Positions 1 to 9,008 of a stretch of DNA of 64,000 nt are shown in pieces. The stretch is from Mesorhizobium qingshengii (GTDB taxonomy: Bacteria > Pseudomonadota > Alphaproteobacteria > Rhizobiales > Rhizobiaceae), in the NCBI RefSeq assembly GCF_900103325.1, contig NZ_FMXM01000011.1, forward strand, positions 1 to 64,000, written 5' to 3'. Both the position numbers and the translations under genes were made by a program. Position 1 is the stretch's first letter, and each line of letters begins with the position of its first letter. The notes under the pieces were generated by a model that searched no databases, was not told the DNA's origin, and saw only the letters and a list, made by a program, of their open reading frames with translations.

Positions 1-78
1 CGCGAAACCGAGCGTGCCGAACTGGACAGACGTGGCGACCAGCGCGCCGAGCAGTTTCCGGAAATGAGGTTTGGTCAT
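1..78 (-). CDS. Exported protein, N-terminus only (cut by window edge)
   Basis: Only the first 26 codons are inside the window; the gene runs leftward out of it. The visible N-terminus is a short basic stretch (Lys, His, Arg, Lys) followed by a hydrophobic run ending near Gly-Phe-Ala, which looks like the start of a Sec signal peptide. The start is supported by a strong ribosome binding site, GGAGG, about 6 bases upstream of the ATG. The function cannot be told from this fragment. The 220 bases between it and the dipeptidase gene upstream hold nothing I can identify. Confidence 0.6.
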   Translation of the reverse strand, partial: MTKPHFRKLLGALVATSVQFGTLGFA

Positions 79-298
79 TTCTGCCTCCGTTGAACCGCGC
101 CAAGTCTACCGAATTGATAGAAATAAGATGCATTCAATGTTGCCTTTTTTGCCCTCCTGAAGAAAATCTTCGACGAGATTTCGCCGTGTTGGGAAATATT
201 TTCCTCGGCGTGCCCTGCGTGACGAATCCAGCCGCCACTTTGGCCTGTCTAGAAATGGGGGTTGTCGAGGCAAGGTCGTATGGAACTGGTCCCGCGAT

Positions 299-1021
299 TT
301 ACTCTGCGGTAACCGCAAAATCGAAGCGCTCTTTCGCGAACGGTTCATCTGCCAGCGTGAAGTGCCACCATTCGCGGGCATAGTTCACAAAACCGCCGGC
401 GCGCATGGCATCGACAAGCATCTTGCGGTTTGCCGCCGCTTCCTTGCCGAGCGGGCGGTGGGCGGTTTCGCTCATCGGGTCAAAGCAGTCGAAGCCGGTG
501 CCGAAATCGAATGTGTCGGCATCGACAGCGCCGCACGCCGGTTTCGGGCTGGACCCGTGGTCGGTTCGGACGATGGCGAGATCGACGGTCGAGCCGCGCG
601 AATGCGCCGACAGACGGGCGACATAGCCCTTGGCGATGAGATCGCCGCGCCTGACTTTCGGATACCATTGCGGATCGGGTGGCCCGCCTTTTTTCGTCCA
701 TTCGCCCATGTCGGCCACGGCGCGGACAGGGCGATAGCAGTCGAACACAACCAGCGTCAGGCCCCTGGCGGCAATTGCCTTCTGAACGCCGGAGAGGGCT
801 TCCGCCGCCTGTCGGGTGAGGATGCAGGCCGGCGCGTCGTAGCCGGTCACCTTGCGGTGGAGGAAATTGTCGGATCCGGCGTAGTGGATGTCCTGGCGGA
901 TCGAGGCATCGATATGGGCGAGCCGAACAAAGCCGGCGGGCAGGGCGTCGGCATGTGCCGGCAGAACGAAGGCTGCAATCGTCAGAGCGCAAAAGCCAAT
1001 GCGTTGAATCGCCTGGCGCAT
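299..1021 (-). CDS. ddpX: D-alanyl-D-alanine dipeptidase (VanX/DdpX, peptidase M15D)
   Basis: Predicted zinc peptidase that hydrolyses free D-Ala-D-Ala, a peptidoglycan precursor or turnover dipeptide. The 240-residue protein begins with a signal peptide (hydrophobic core, then Ala-His-Ala), so it should act in the periplasm. The family's zinc and catalytic motifs are present: a Ser-x-His-Ser-Arg-Gly segment with Val-Asp a few residues later, and Glu-Trp-Trp-His-Phe near the C-terminus; Cys-Tyr-Arg-Pro also fits VanX. The gene begins just after pbpC stops on the same strand, so it is the last gene of an alpha-2-macroglobulin/pbpC operon. I chose the ATG at 1021; a TTG three codons earlier (1030) is possible. 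Periplasmic VanX homologues generally recycle cell-wall dipeptides and do not imply vancomycin resistance. Confidence 0.85.
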   Translation of the reverse strand: MRQAIQRIGFCALTIAAFVLPAHADALPAGFVRLAHIDASIRQDIHYAGSDNFLHRKVTGYDAPACILTRQAAEALSGVQKAIAARGLTLVVFDCYRPVRAVADMGEWTKKGGPPDPQWYPKVRRGDLIAKGYVARLSAHSRGSTVDLAIVRTDHGSSPKPACGAVDADTFDFGTGFDCFDPMSETAHRPLGKEAAANRKMLVDAMRAGGFVNYAREWWHFTLADEPFAKERFDFAVTAE

Positions 1022-1039
1022 TCTATTCAAAGAACGCTT

Positions 1040-3130
1040 TCACTCGACAAAGACCTTCACGCTGGCCGCGCGTCCCGCGGCGTCGATGACGGTCAGGGTC
1101 GAATAGCCGGTCCCGTCCGGCTGCCAGGTCGCGGTGCGGCGGCGATCGATGCCGGTGAGCGGCTTGCCATTGGCCAACCATCGGAACGGCGCGCGGCCGC
1201 CTTGCAGCTTCAGCACCAGCGGCGAGGCATCGGCCGAGTTGGTGGCGAGATCGACTCGGGCGCCGTCAGGCGGGAAGATGATGGTCGGCGCGGGTTCCGT
1301 CACCGTTGCCTGCACCAGGCCGTCCGCGCCGGCGCCGAAGCGGGCGAGCGTTACCGGCAGGTCCTCCCGCTTGGGACTGAACACGCCGGGCGGCTTGCCT
1401 GGCAACGGCACGGTGGCCAGGCCAGAACGGACGAAGCCCTCGAACAGGATGGGGGCGGCCGAGACATAGCCGGACAGGCCCGGCACCGCGCCGGCATCGG
1501 GGCGGCCGACCCAGACGCCCAGCACATAACGGCCGTCGAAGCCGACCGACCAGGCGTCACGGTAGCCATAGGACGTACCGGTCTTGTAGGCGATGCCGCG
1601 CTGCGAGGCACCCTCGGGCGGCTTGACGCCCGACAGGATGTCGATGATCTGCCAGTTCACCTGATCGTCGAGGATGGTAGCGGTGGTGCGCTCGGCGTCT
1701 GCCGGCTCGGTGCCGTCATGCAGCGTGTGCGTCTTGCCGCCATTGGCGAGCCCTGTGTAGAGCTGGACGAGATCGCGCAACGTGATGCCGACGCCGCCAA
1801 GGCCTATGGCGAGGCCGGGCGCCTCGTTGACCGGCAGTATCGGGTTTACACCGGCCTGGCGGAAACGTGCGGTCAGGCGTGCCGGGCCGACCGCGTCGAG
1901 CACGCGGATCGCCGGCACGTTGAGCGACAGTTGCAGCGCTTGGCGGATGCTGACATCGCCCTGGTAGCCCATGTCGAAATTCTTTGGCCGGTAGCCGCCG
2001 AAATCGACCGGGCTATCCTCGATCAGCGTTTCCTGCGCCACCAGGCCTTGCTCGAAGGCGAGACCGTAGATGAACGGCTTCAGCGTCGAGCCGGGCGAGC
2101 GCACGATCTTGGTCATGTCGATCCAGCCGGAGCGGCTGGCGTCGAAGAAATTGGCCGAGCCGACTTCGCCAAGGATATCGCCGGTGCGAGCGTCGGCCAG
2201 CACCATGGCGACGGACAGGCGCGGTCCAAGCTTGGTGGCGGCATCCCTCGCCACCTGTTCCAGCCCCTCCTGGACGCTTTTGCGGATCGTCAATCGCAAG
2301 GGCTGGCCGGGCACCGCCTTGGGCAGCATCGCATAGGCGGCGTGGGCGGCGAGCGCCGGCAGCGTGCGGCGCAGGCCCGACACATCATCAAGCGCGGCGC
2401 GTGCCGCCTCGCGTTCGCCGAGCAGGCCGGAGGACACCATGCGGGTCAGCACCCGGTCGCGGGCGGCATGCGCAATCCGCAGATTGCGGTCGGGCCGGCG
2501 CTTTTCCGGAAGCTGCGGCAGAGCAACCAGAAGGGCGGCTTCCGAGACAGTCAGCCGCTTCGGCTCCTTGCCGAAATAGGCAAGCGAGGCGGCGCGCACG
2601 CCTTCGAGATTGCCGCCATAGGGCGCCAGCGTCAGGTAGCGCTCAAGAATCTCGCGCTTGGACAACCGCCGCTCGATCTGGATGGCGCGCAGCATCTGCT
2701 TGATCTTGGAGCCGAGGCTGCGGCTTTCGCGGGGTTCGATCAGCCGAGCCAACTGCATCGACAGCGTCGAGCCGCCGGAGACGATATGGCCGCTGGTGCC
2801 GAACTGACCGGCGGCACGGGCCAGCGCCAGCACGTCGACGCCCTCATGATCCCAGAAGCGCTTGTCCTCATAGGTGACCAGCATGTCGACGAACTGCTTG
2901 TCGACCTGGTCGAGTCGGGTTTCGAGCCGCCAGTAACCGTCCGGCGTGGCGAAGGCGCGCAACAGCTGGCCATCGCGGTCCTGGACTTCGGTGGAGACGG
3001 TGAGTTCTGCCGGGAGCGGGGGCGGGAAGGCGCGGTCTAGCTCCCAAAGGGAGGCGACGGAGAGGGCTGCAAGGCCGGCGCACGAAGCTGCGGTTATGGC
3101 AGCCCGGCGGAAGAATTTCTTGGAGAGCAT
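1040..3130 (-). CDS. pbpC: Penicillin-binding protein 1C (bifunctional transglycosylase/transpeptidase-like)
   Basis: Class A penicillin-binding protein of 696 residues. Order: a membrane anchor (about residues 10-30), a GT51 glycosyltransferase domain with the catalytic Glu at about residue 88 (Thr-Tyr-Glu-Asp-Lys-Arg-Phe), a transpeptidase domain with the active serine at about residue 348 in Ser-Thr-Leu-Lys, a Lys-Thr-Gly-Thr-Ser box, and a C-terminal beta domain typical of PbpC (biPBP_C). It polymerises glycan on the periplasmic face of the inner membrane. The ATG at 3130 was preferred to one five codons upstream because GAGGGG lies about 9 bases before it. The gene for an alpha-2-macroglobulin lies just upstream, the same partnership as E. 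coli pbpC-yfhM, where the two are thought to repair the wall and trap proteases after envelope damage. Confidence 0.93.
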   Translation of the reverse strand: MLSKKFFRRAAITAASCAGLAALSVASLWELDRAFPPPLPAELTVSTEVQDRDGQLLRAFATPDGYWRLETRLDQVDKQFVDMLVTYEDKRFWDHEGVDVLALARAAGQFGTSGHIVSGGSTLSMQLARLIEPRESRSLGSKIKQMLRAIQIERRLSKREILERYLTLAPYGGNLEGVRAASLAYFGKEPKRLTVSEAALLVALPQLPEKRRPDRNLRIAHAARDRVLTRMVSSGLLGEREAARAALDDVSGLRRTLPALAAHAAYAMLPKAVPGQPLRLTIRKSVQEGLEQVARDAATKLGPRLSVAMVLADARTGDILGEVGSANFFDASRSGWIDMTKIVRSPGSTLKPFIYGLAFEQGLVAQETLIEDSPVDFGGYRPKNFDMGYQGDVSIRQALQLSLNVPAIRVLDAVGPARLTARFRQAGVNPILPVNEAPGLAIGLGGVGITLRDLVQLYTGLANGGKTHTLHDGTEPADAERTTATILDDQVNWQIIDILSGVKPPEGASQRGIAYKTGTSYGYRDAWSVGFDGRYVLGVWVGRPDAGAVPGLSGYVSAAPILFEGFVRSGLATVPLPGKPPGVFSPKREDLPVTLARFGAGADGLVQATVTEPAPTIIFPPDGARVDLATNSADASPLVLKLQGGRAPFRWLANGKPLTGIDRRRTATWQPDGTGYSTLTVIDAAGRAASVKVFVE

Positions 3131-3158
3131 GGCGCCGCCCCTCATCCCGCTGCCGCCA

Positions 3159-3188
3159 CCTTCTCCCCGTATAGTGACGGGGAGAAGG
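3159..3188. repeat. Perfect 12-bp inverted repeat between alpha-2-macroglobulin and pbpC genes
   Basis: CCTTCTCCCCGT and its exact reverse complement are separated by six bases, so the transcript can form a very stable hairpin with a C/G-rich stem. There is no T-tract after it, so it need not terminate transcription. It could lower pbpC expression or stabilise the upstream message. Short dispersed palindromes of this CTTCTCCCC type are familiar in rhizobial intergenic DNA; that comparison is from memory. Confidence 0.75.
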
Positions 3189-3237
3189 GAGCTGTGATGA
3201 GCGCAATCGCCATTTGCATGATCGCCACCATCGGGCC

Positions 3238-6200
3238 TTACGGCGCCTTGATCTCCATCATGCCGGTGGCGGTGCGGGCCGAATATTGCGGCCGGTACAT
3301 GTCCTCCACCGTTGCCGCCGGATGGGCATAGGTGCCCGGCGTCACCGCGCGCACGACATAGGCGAGCGTGATGTTGCGGTCGCCGTCGCCCTCATTGGGG
3401 TTGAAGGCCGCGACGAAACGGTCGTCGCGGAATTCGAGGTGGGCGGCATCGGTCTGCGCCAGCCAGGAGAAATTCGACAATTGCGCGCTGGACACCAGGC
3501 CCGGATTGTCGATCTCGAAACCTGCCGGCAACAGGTCGGTGATCAGCAGGCGCGAAGGCCAGCTGTTCTGCTCGTAGATCTTGAGCACGACAACATAGCG
3601 TTCGTTCTGGGTCGCTTCGGTGACGTTGGCTTCGGTGCCATCGAGCTTGTAGTAGGTGCGGTCGATGGTGAAGCCGTCGCCGCTCGCCGGCAAGGGCTGG
3701 ATCGGCGACGCCACCGTGGTGACGACGGCCTGCAGCGGGGTCTTGCCGGTGTTGGCGATGGTCAGCGGGCTGTCGACCAGGTCGCTACCGTTGATCTGGT
3801 CGGAATAGCCGCCGGCATGCGGCGCGCCATTGACGGTCAGCGTTATCGAATCATTGCCTTCCTTCAACGCACGGGCCGCCAGCAGCATCCAGGATTCGTC
3901 CTGGGTGCTGGTCCAGCGGGCTTCGGCGCGTTCCCTGGTCACCAGCTTGATCAGCTCCGGCACGATCGTCGGCACCGGCTTCGATTCCGCCGCCAGCGCT
4001 AGCATCGCCGCGCCGTCACGCAGCGGCGAGCCATAGTCGGAGCGGTAGTAATCATACTCGGTGGTCGATTTGGCGAGCTGCAGGGCAGTCCGGAACGTGG
4101 CTTCCGAGCGTGGCGTGTCGCCGTAGAGCGCCAGGCTCGCCGCCAGCTGGGCAACCGCCATCGGGCTCGAGAAGGCTTCGAGCTGCGTGTCGGCATAGTA
4201 GCGCAGATCGCCGATCGAGGCCTTCTTGTTGCGGGCCAGAACGTAGAGGGCGTAGGCGATCTCGCTGCCACGGTCCTGTACGCTCTGGTCGTAGCCGAGC
4301 GAGTTCTGCAAATTGCTCAGCGCCTGGTTCATGGCGAGGCTCGGCACGTCGTATTTCTGCTCGCGCGCCCTGGTCAGGAAGTCGGTGACATAGGCGTCGA
4401 GCCACAGATCGCCGGAGCCCGGGCCCCACAGGCCGAAGCTGCCGCCCGCGGCCTGGTAGCTCAGCACCTTGTAGATGGCGTCCTGGACGCGGCCATGCAG
4501 GTCGGGGTCGCTGGCCATACCGATGCCGGATGCCATCTCGTTGACGTAGAGAAGCGGCATGGCGCGGCTGGTGGTCTGCTCGGCGCAACCGTAGGGGTAG
4601 CGGTCGAGCGTCATCAGCAGCGACGGCACGTCGAAGGCTGCCGCCTGCGAAACGCCGACACTGACCGAAGCGCCGTCAAGCAGGCTTGCCGCCAGGAGCT
4701 CCTTGTCGACGCGCAGCGCGCCGCCATTGCCCTTGAGGTCGACGACCAGGCGGGTGGTGACCGGCAACTGCGCCGGGCGCACCGGCACATAGAGCGTCTG
4801 TTCGACAGCTGTGCCGTCGGCATGGGCAAGCTTGACGGTGATCGAGGCATTGCCCGCCGTCTGGGCGACCAGCGGCACGGTCAGCGTCTGGCGTTTGCCT
4901 TTTGCCAGCGTCAGCTTTTCGGGCAGCGGCTTGTCGCCGGTCGACAGATCACCCGTCGTATCGATCGACAGCTTGTAGTCGCCGGCCGGACCATCGGTGT
5001 CGGCGACATCGAGGCGCATGACGGCGGCGTCACCAGGCGAAAGGAAGCGTGGCAGGCCGGCGGTGATCACTATGGGATCACGCACGATGACGTCCGTCTG
5101 GGCATGGCCGACCGCTTCCTTGGTCCAGGCGACGGCCATGACGCGCACGGTGCCGTTGAACTGCGGAATGTCGAAGTCGATCCGCGCCTTGCCGTCGGCG
5201 TCGAGCTGGACCGGGCCGGAGAAGAAGGCGACCAGCTTTTCGGTCGGCGGGCTGCCTTGCGTCTGCATGTTGGCGCCGTCGCCGCCGGTCCTGAGCTTGC
5301 CGGCGTTGCCCAGCGAGCCGTCGATCAGGCGGCCGTAGATGTCGCGTATCTCCATGCCCAGCATGCGCTGGCCGAAGAACCAGTTTTCCGGGTCCGGCGC
5401 CTTGTAATTGGTCAGGTTGAGGATGCCGACATCGACGGCGGCAACCATGACATAGGCGTTGCTGCCCGGCTGCACGCCGGCGACGGCGACGGGGATCGAC
5501 AGTTGCTGGCGCGGCATGGTCTTGTCCGGCGGCGTCAGGGCAACAGTGAGCTTCTTCGAGCCCGGATCGACCTTCAGCCATTTCACGCCGATGGCGCGGG
5601 CCGGCATGCGCGTTTCCTGCGCATCGCCGGGCCGGAACAGGGTTGCCGTGACATAGGCGCCGGCGCCCCAGTCGTCGCCGACGGGGATATCGACGGTGCT
5701 GCCGCCGGCCGGCACGGTTGCCGTGACGGTCTTCAGCAGCTTGTCGGCGCCAATGTTGATCAGGAGTTCGCCGGCAAAATGCGGCGAGACCTTGAGCTTG
5801 GCCACTTCGCCAGCGGCATAGGTATCCTTGTCGAGGGCGATTTCCAGGCCATCTGGCGTTTCGGTGGTGGTCGAGGCGACATACCAGCCGGCATCGAACT
5901 CGTAGCTGGTCGCCGGTCCCTCGGGATCGGATGTCTCGACCTCGAGCCGATACTGGCCCCAGTCGACCGGTACGGAGACTGTCGCATCGCCATCGGCGCC
6001 GAGGTCGATCTGGCCGTTGGCGATCGACTTGGTGAAGGTGACCGGCTCGTAGTTCCAGGAGTTGTTGGAGCGGTACCACTGATAATTGCGCTCGACCTTG
6101 ACCAGCGTCCACAGCGCGCCTTTCAGCGCTTCGCGCTTGCCGTCGGGGTCGACGGCGATCAGGCTGAACTTGGCCGTGCCGCCCTGCGGCACTTCACCAT

Positions 6201-8736
6201 CGGCGAAGTCCGGACGGATGCCGATCATATGGCCTTGCGGACGGATGCCGATGTTGAGCGAACGCTCGATGGCGCGGCCACCGGTTTCGCGCATGCGCAC
6301 CGTCACCTTGGCGTCGACCAGCTTGGTGGTCGAGGGCAGTTGCTCGACGGAGACCGGGAAGGTCACCTTGCCGTCATCGCCAACCACCGGCAGACCGGTG
6401 AGGGGGGTGACGGAGGGTTCGGCCGACTGCTCGTCGGCGAGGCCGAAGGAAAAGCCCTGGAAGCGGTCCCAATCGCGGGACGTCGACAGCGTCAACTCGC
6501 CTTCCAGCGCAAGGCCCGCCGCCGGCGCGCCATAGAGGAAGCGGCCGTCAATGTTGATGTTGGCGGTTTCGCCCTGCGCGATCTCCTTTTTGTCGGCGGT
6601 CATGTCGAATTCGATGCGATCCGGCACGAAATCCTCGACCAGAAACATCTGGCTGGCCACGGCCGGCTGCTTGGGATCGGTGTAGATAGACACCGACCAG
6701 GTGCCGCGCATGGCGTTGGGCTCGAGCGGCAGGTCGACGGCATGGCCGCCGGCCGATGCGCCGTCGCTGACGATGCGGCGGTCCTCGACGCCGTCGGGGC
6801 GCGAGAAGATGAAGGTCAGCGGCAGGTTCTCGACCGCCTTGGCAGCACCGTCGCGGGCAAGGGCGGCGACATGAACATCCTCGCCGGCGCGGTAGATGCC
6901 GCGTTCGGTCCAGGCATAGACGTCGAGCGCGCCGGGCGCCGCGCGTCCCGTGACACCACGGTCGGACAGGTCGAAGCCGGCCCGGCCCATGTCGAGGAAG
7001 ACGAAATCATTGTCACCCTGCTTGGCCATCAATACGGCCGGCACCATGCCGCCGTCGCCGCGCGTCAGGCCGGGGTTGAAGACGGCGTGGCCGTCGGCAT
7101 CCGATGTCGCGGTGCCGAGAACCTCGTTGTTCCGGGCAACCAGCGTCAGTTCGGCGCCCGCTATGGGCTTGGCGCTGCCCAGCGAACGGGCAAAGACATT
7201 GAGCCCGTCCTGGCCGGTATAGGTCGACAGGCCGATGTCGGAGACGACGAACCACTGCGTGGCCATCGAATTGTAGTCGTCGTTCTTGTCGTTGACGGCC
7301 TGGGCGGTCAGCACATAGACGCCAGGCTTGCGCTGCGGCAGCGCTTCGTCGACCGGGAAGGAGGTGGTGACCTCCTTGTTGAGGTCATTGACGATGTCGA
7401 GCTGGCCCTGCCAGACCGGCGCGCCCATCTGCTCGGAAATGTTGGAGATGTCGTAGCCGTCGAGCTGGTGGAGGAACTGGTAGCCAGACAGAAGCTGGGC
7501 CAGCGAGCGGTCGCCGATGCGGTAGAGCTTCATCTCGGCAGCGTTCATGTTGACGGTGACGACCGGAATGCCGCGGCGCGCGCCGGCCGGCAGCACGAAG
7601 CTGTCGCCGGTGAAGCGGGCGGACGGCGCTCGGTCCTGCACATAGATCGACAGCACCACGGGAGCGGCGGTGACTTCGCCTATTGCCGCCGGCAGGCCGG
7701 CGCGGAAGGTGACGTCGTAATGCTGGCCGTGCTCCAGACCCTCGACACAGATCTGCTTGTCCTTGGCCTCGACGCCCTTGGGCGGCGCATTGTCGACCGT
7801 AACGAATTGCGCGTAGTCGACGCCGGTCTTGACCAGGTCTTCGGAGAATTGCGCGCAGATGCGCGGCGCGCTGGTGTCGGCATCGACGGTGTGGTCGATG
7901 ACGCGGAAACCCTTGCGGGCTTTCAGATCGGCATAGTCGGCCTGGACGGCCGGCGAGGGCACCAGCGCAAGGCTCGCCTCATAGGCCTGCAGGGCCGGCC
8001 GGTAAAGGTCGCGCTTGTCGAGGCCGTTGCCGAGCAAAGCCAGTACCTCGGCGCGCGTCTTGGTGGTGCGTAGCAGCTTGTAGGCGTTGAAGGCGGCCGA
8101 AGTGCCGTTTGCCGGCAGAGTGGAGGCATCGGATGTGTTGGCGGCGGGCTGCACCGCCAGCGTTTCGCGCGCCAGGTTTAGCCAGAGCTGGCCGTCATCG
8201 GGCATGACCGACACGGCGCCTTCGTATCTGAGCATGGCGGAGCGGTGGTCGCCGGTAAGCACGGACTGCTCGGCGGCGCTCGTCAGCGCCGCCAGCCCGT
8301 CGGTCGGCTTGATATAGGCCGGGCCGAGCAGCTTGTTGCGGTATTGCTGGGCCTGGTCGGCCATCCAGTTGGGGAAGAAGGCGAGGTCCGGTGGCGCGCC
8401 GATGTCGGGATCGCCATCGATTTTGACGACCTTGCCGGCGACCGCACCGTTGAAGGGCTTGAGCTGGTTGTAGTCGGATTTGAGGAAACACCATTTTGCC
8501 TTGGTGTTGTATGTGAATGCGCGGCAGGCCGGATCGCCCAGACATGTCGTCTTGCACTGATCGAGCGTGACATTCTGGTCGGACCTGAGGTCAAAGCCGA
8601 AATAGTCGGAATTGGCGGTGGTCGCGATTCGCCGGGCTTCGGCCGCTTGCGCGACGCCACTCCAGGCGAAGACATTGGCCCAGGCGAAAAACAGAAGGAT
8701 CAGGATCGACAGACCACGAGCCGCGCGCATTGTCAT
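3238..8736 (-). CDS. Bacterial alpha-2-macroglobulin with N-terminal PAN/apple domain
   Basis: A very large (1832-residue) predicted periplasmic protease trap. A signal peptide (hydrophobic stretch ending Val-Ala-Gln-Ala-Ala) is followed by a Cys-rich PAN/apple-like domain (about residues 35-105, four cysteines around Gln-Cys-Lys and Trp-Cys-Phe), then the macroglobulin domains, and near residue 1384 the thioester motif Cys-Ala-Glu-Gln preceded by Tyr-Pro-Tyr-Gly. The thioester should form a covalent link to an attacking protease. The C-terminal part reads as the alpha-helical thioester domain plus the last macroglobulin domain. Start chosen at 8736 because GGAGGG lies about 7 bases upstream; an in-frame ATG two codons later is less favoured. 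There is no lipobox, so unlike E. coli YfhM it is probably soluble in the periplasm. First gene of an operon with pbpC and ddpX. Confidence 0.93.
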   Translation of the reverse strand: MTMRAARGLSILILLFFAWANVFAWSGVAQAAEARRIATTANSDYFGFDLRSDQNVTLDQCKTTCLGDPACRAFTYNTKAKWCFLKSDYNQLKPFNGAVAGKVVKIDGDPDIGAPPDLAFFPNWMADQAQQYRNKLLGPAYIKPTDGLAALTSAAEQSVLTGDHRSAMLRYEGAVSVMPDDGQLWLNLARETLAVQPAANTSDASTLPANGTSAAFNAYKLLRTTKTRAEVLALLGNGLDKRDLYRPALQAYEASLALVPSPAVQADYADLKARKGFRVIDHTVDADTSAPRICAQFSEDLVKTGVDYAQFVTVDNAPPKGVEAKDKQICVEGLEHGQHYDVTFRAGLPAAIGEVTAAPVVLSIYVQDRAPSARFTGDSFVLPAGARRGIPVVTVNMNAAEMKLYRIGDRSLAQLLSGYQFLHQLDGYDISNISEQMGAPVWQGQLDIVNDLNKEVTTSFPVDEALPQRKPGVYVLTAQAVNDKNDDYNSMATQWFVVSDIGLSTYTGQDGLNVFARSLGSAKPIAGAELTLVARNNEVLGTATSDADGHAVFNPGLTRGDGGMVPAVLMAKQGDNDFVFLDMGRAGFDLSDRGVTGRAAPGALDVYAWTERGIYRAGEDVHVAALARDGAAKAVENLPLTFIFSRPDGVEDRRIVSDGASAGGHAVDLPLEPNAMRGTWSVSIYTDPKQPAVASQMFLVEDFVPDRIEFDMTADKKEIAQGETANINIDGRFLYGAPAAGLALEGELTLSTSRDWDRFQGFSFGLADEQSAEPSVTPLTGLPVVGDDGKVTFPVSVEQLPSTTKLVDAKVTVRMRETGGRAIERSLNIGIRPQGHMIGIRPDFADGEVPQGGTAKFSLIAVDPDGKREALKGALWTLVKVERNYQWYRSNNSWNYEPVTFTKSIANGQIDLGADGDATVSVPVDWGQYRLEVETSDPEGPATSYEFDAGWYVASTTTETPDGLEIALDKDTYAAGEVAKLKVSPHFAGELLINIGADKLLKTVTATVPAGGSTVDIPVGDDWGAGAYVTATLFRPGDAQETRMPARAIGVKWLKVDPGSKKLTVALTPPDKTMPRQQLSIPVAVAGVQPGSNAYVMVAAVDVGILNLTNYKAPDPENWFFGQRMLGMEIRDIYGRLIDGSLGNAGKLRTGGDGANMQTQGSPPTEKLVAFFSGPVQLDADGKARIDFDIPQFNGTVRVMAVAWTKEAVGHAQTDVIVRDPIVITAGLPRFLSPGDAAVMRLDVADTDGPAGDYKLSIDTTGDLSTGDKPLPEKLTLAKGKRQTLTVPLVAQTAGNASITVKLAHADGTAVEQTLYVPVRPAQLPVTTRLVVDLKGNGGALRVDKELLAASLLDGASVSVGVSQAAAFDVPSLLMTLDRYPYGCAEQTTSRAMPLLYVNEMASGIGMASDPDLHGRVQDAIYKVLSYQAAGGSFGLWGPGSGDLWLDAYVTDFLTRAREQKYDVPSLAMNQALSNLQNSLGYDQSVQDRGSEIAYALYVLARNKKASIGDLRYYADTQLEAFSSPMAVAQLAASLALYGDTPRSEATFRTALQLAKSTTEYDYYRSDYGSPLRDGAAMLALAAESKPVPTIVPELIKLVTRERAEARWTSTQDESWMLLAARALKEGNDSITLTVNGAPHAGGYSDQINGSDLVDSPLTIANTGKTPLQAVVTTVASPIQPLPASGDGFTIDRTYYKLDGTEANVTEATQNERYVVVLKIYEQNSWPSRLLITDLLPAGFEIDNPGLVSSAQLSNFSWLAQTDAAHLEFRDDRFVAAFNPNEGDGDRNITLAYVVRAVTPGTYAHPAATVEDMYRPQYSARTATGMMEIKAP

Positions 8737-8766
8737 AACACCCTCCAGACACTGCTGACGTCCGGG

Positions 8767-8795
8767 CATGATCAAGCTTCAGTCAAGCTTGTCAA
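8767..8795 (-). promoter_or_regulatory. Candidate promoter of the alpha-2-macroglobulin operon
   Basis: On the minus strand a perfect TTGACA (8790-8795) is followed after 17 bases by ATCATG (8767-8772), a weak -10. The spacer contains two direct TCAAGCTT octamers (8772-8779 and 8783-8790) whose starts are 11 bp apart, about one helical turn, which could be a regulator site. Motif reading by eye only. The rest of the 272-base gap to tamA shows no clear gene. Confidence 0.4.
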
Positions 8796-9008
8796 CACAG
8801 GGACGCGGCAGGGTTCCGCCTGCCAACGGTTTCCTTTCCGGCCGATGGCCGGTAGTACCTCCATAGGACAGGGGATCACGCATTCTTGCGGCAACGCAAA
8901 GAGGTGTGAATTCCAAGCCCGTGCTATTTCAGACAATTGGATTGTGGCCCCTTTACGAGCGCTTCAGAACTTCATTCCAATTTTAGTTTTATAACCTAGG
9001 TTGTCTTA

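Noticed and set aside
90..298. Possible small gene in the gap before ddpX
   Set aside because: The open frames here lack a start signal and family features; the DNA looks like ordinary intergenic sequence.
362..3040. Long open frame on the plus strand opposite ddpX and pbpC
   Set aside because: Antisense shadow of high-GC genes; the protein is repetitive in Arg, Gly and Ala, has no signal or family motif, and the minus strand carries clear pbpC and ddpX motifs.
4495..8073. 1192-codon open frame on the plus strand
   Set aside because: Mirror of the alpha-2-macroglobulin gene; composition bias only, no recognisable domain, no start signal.
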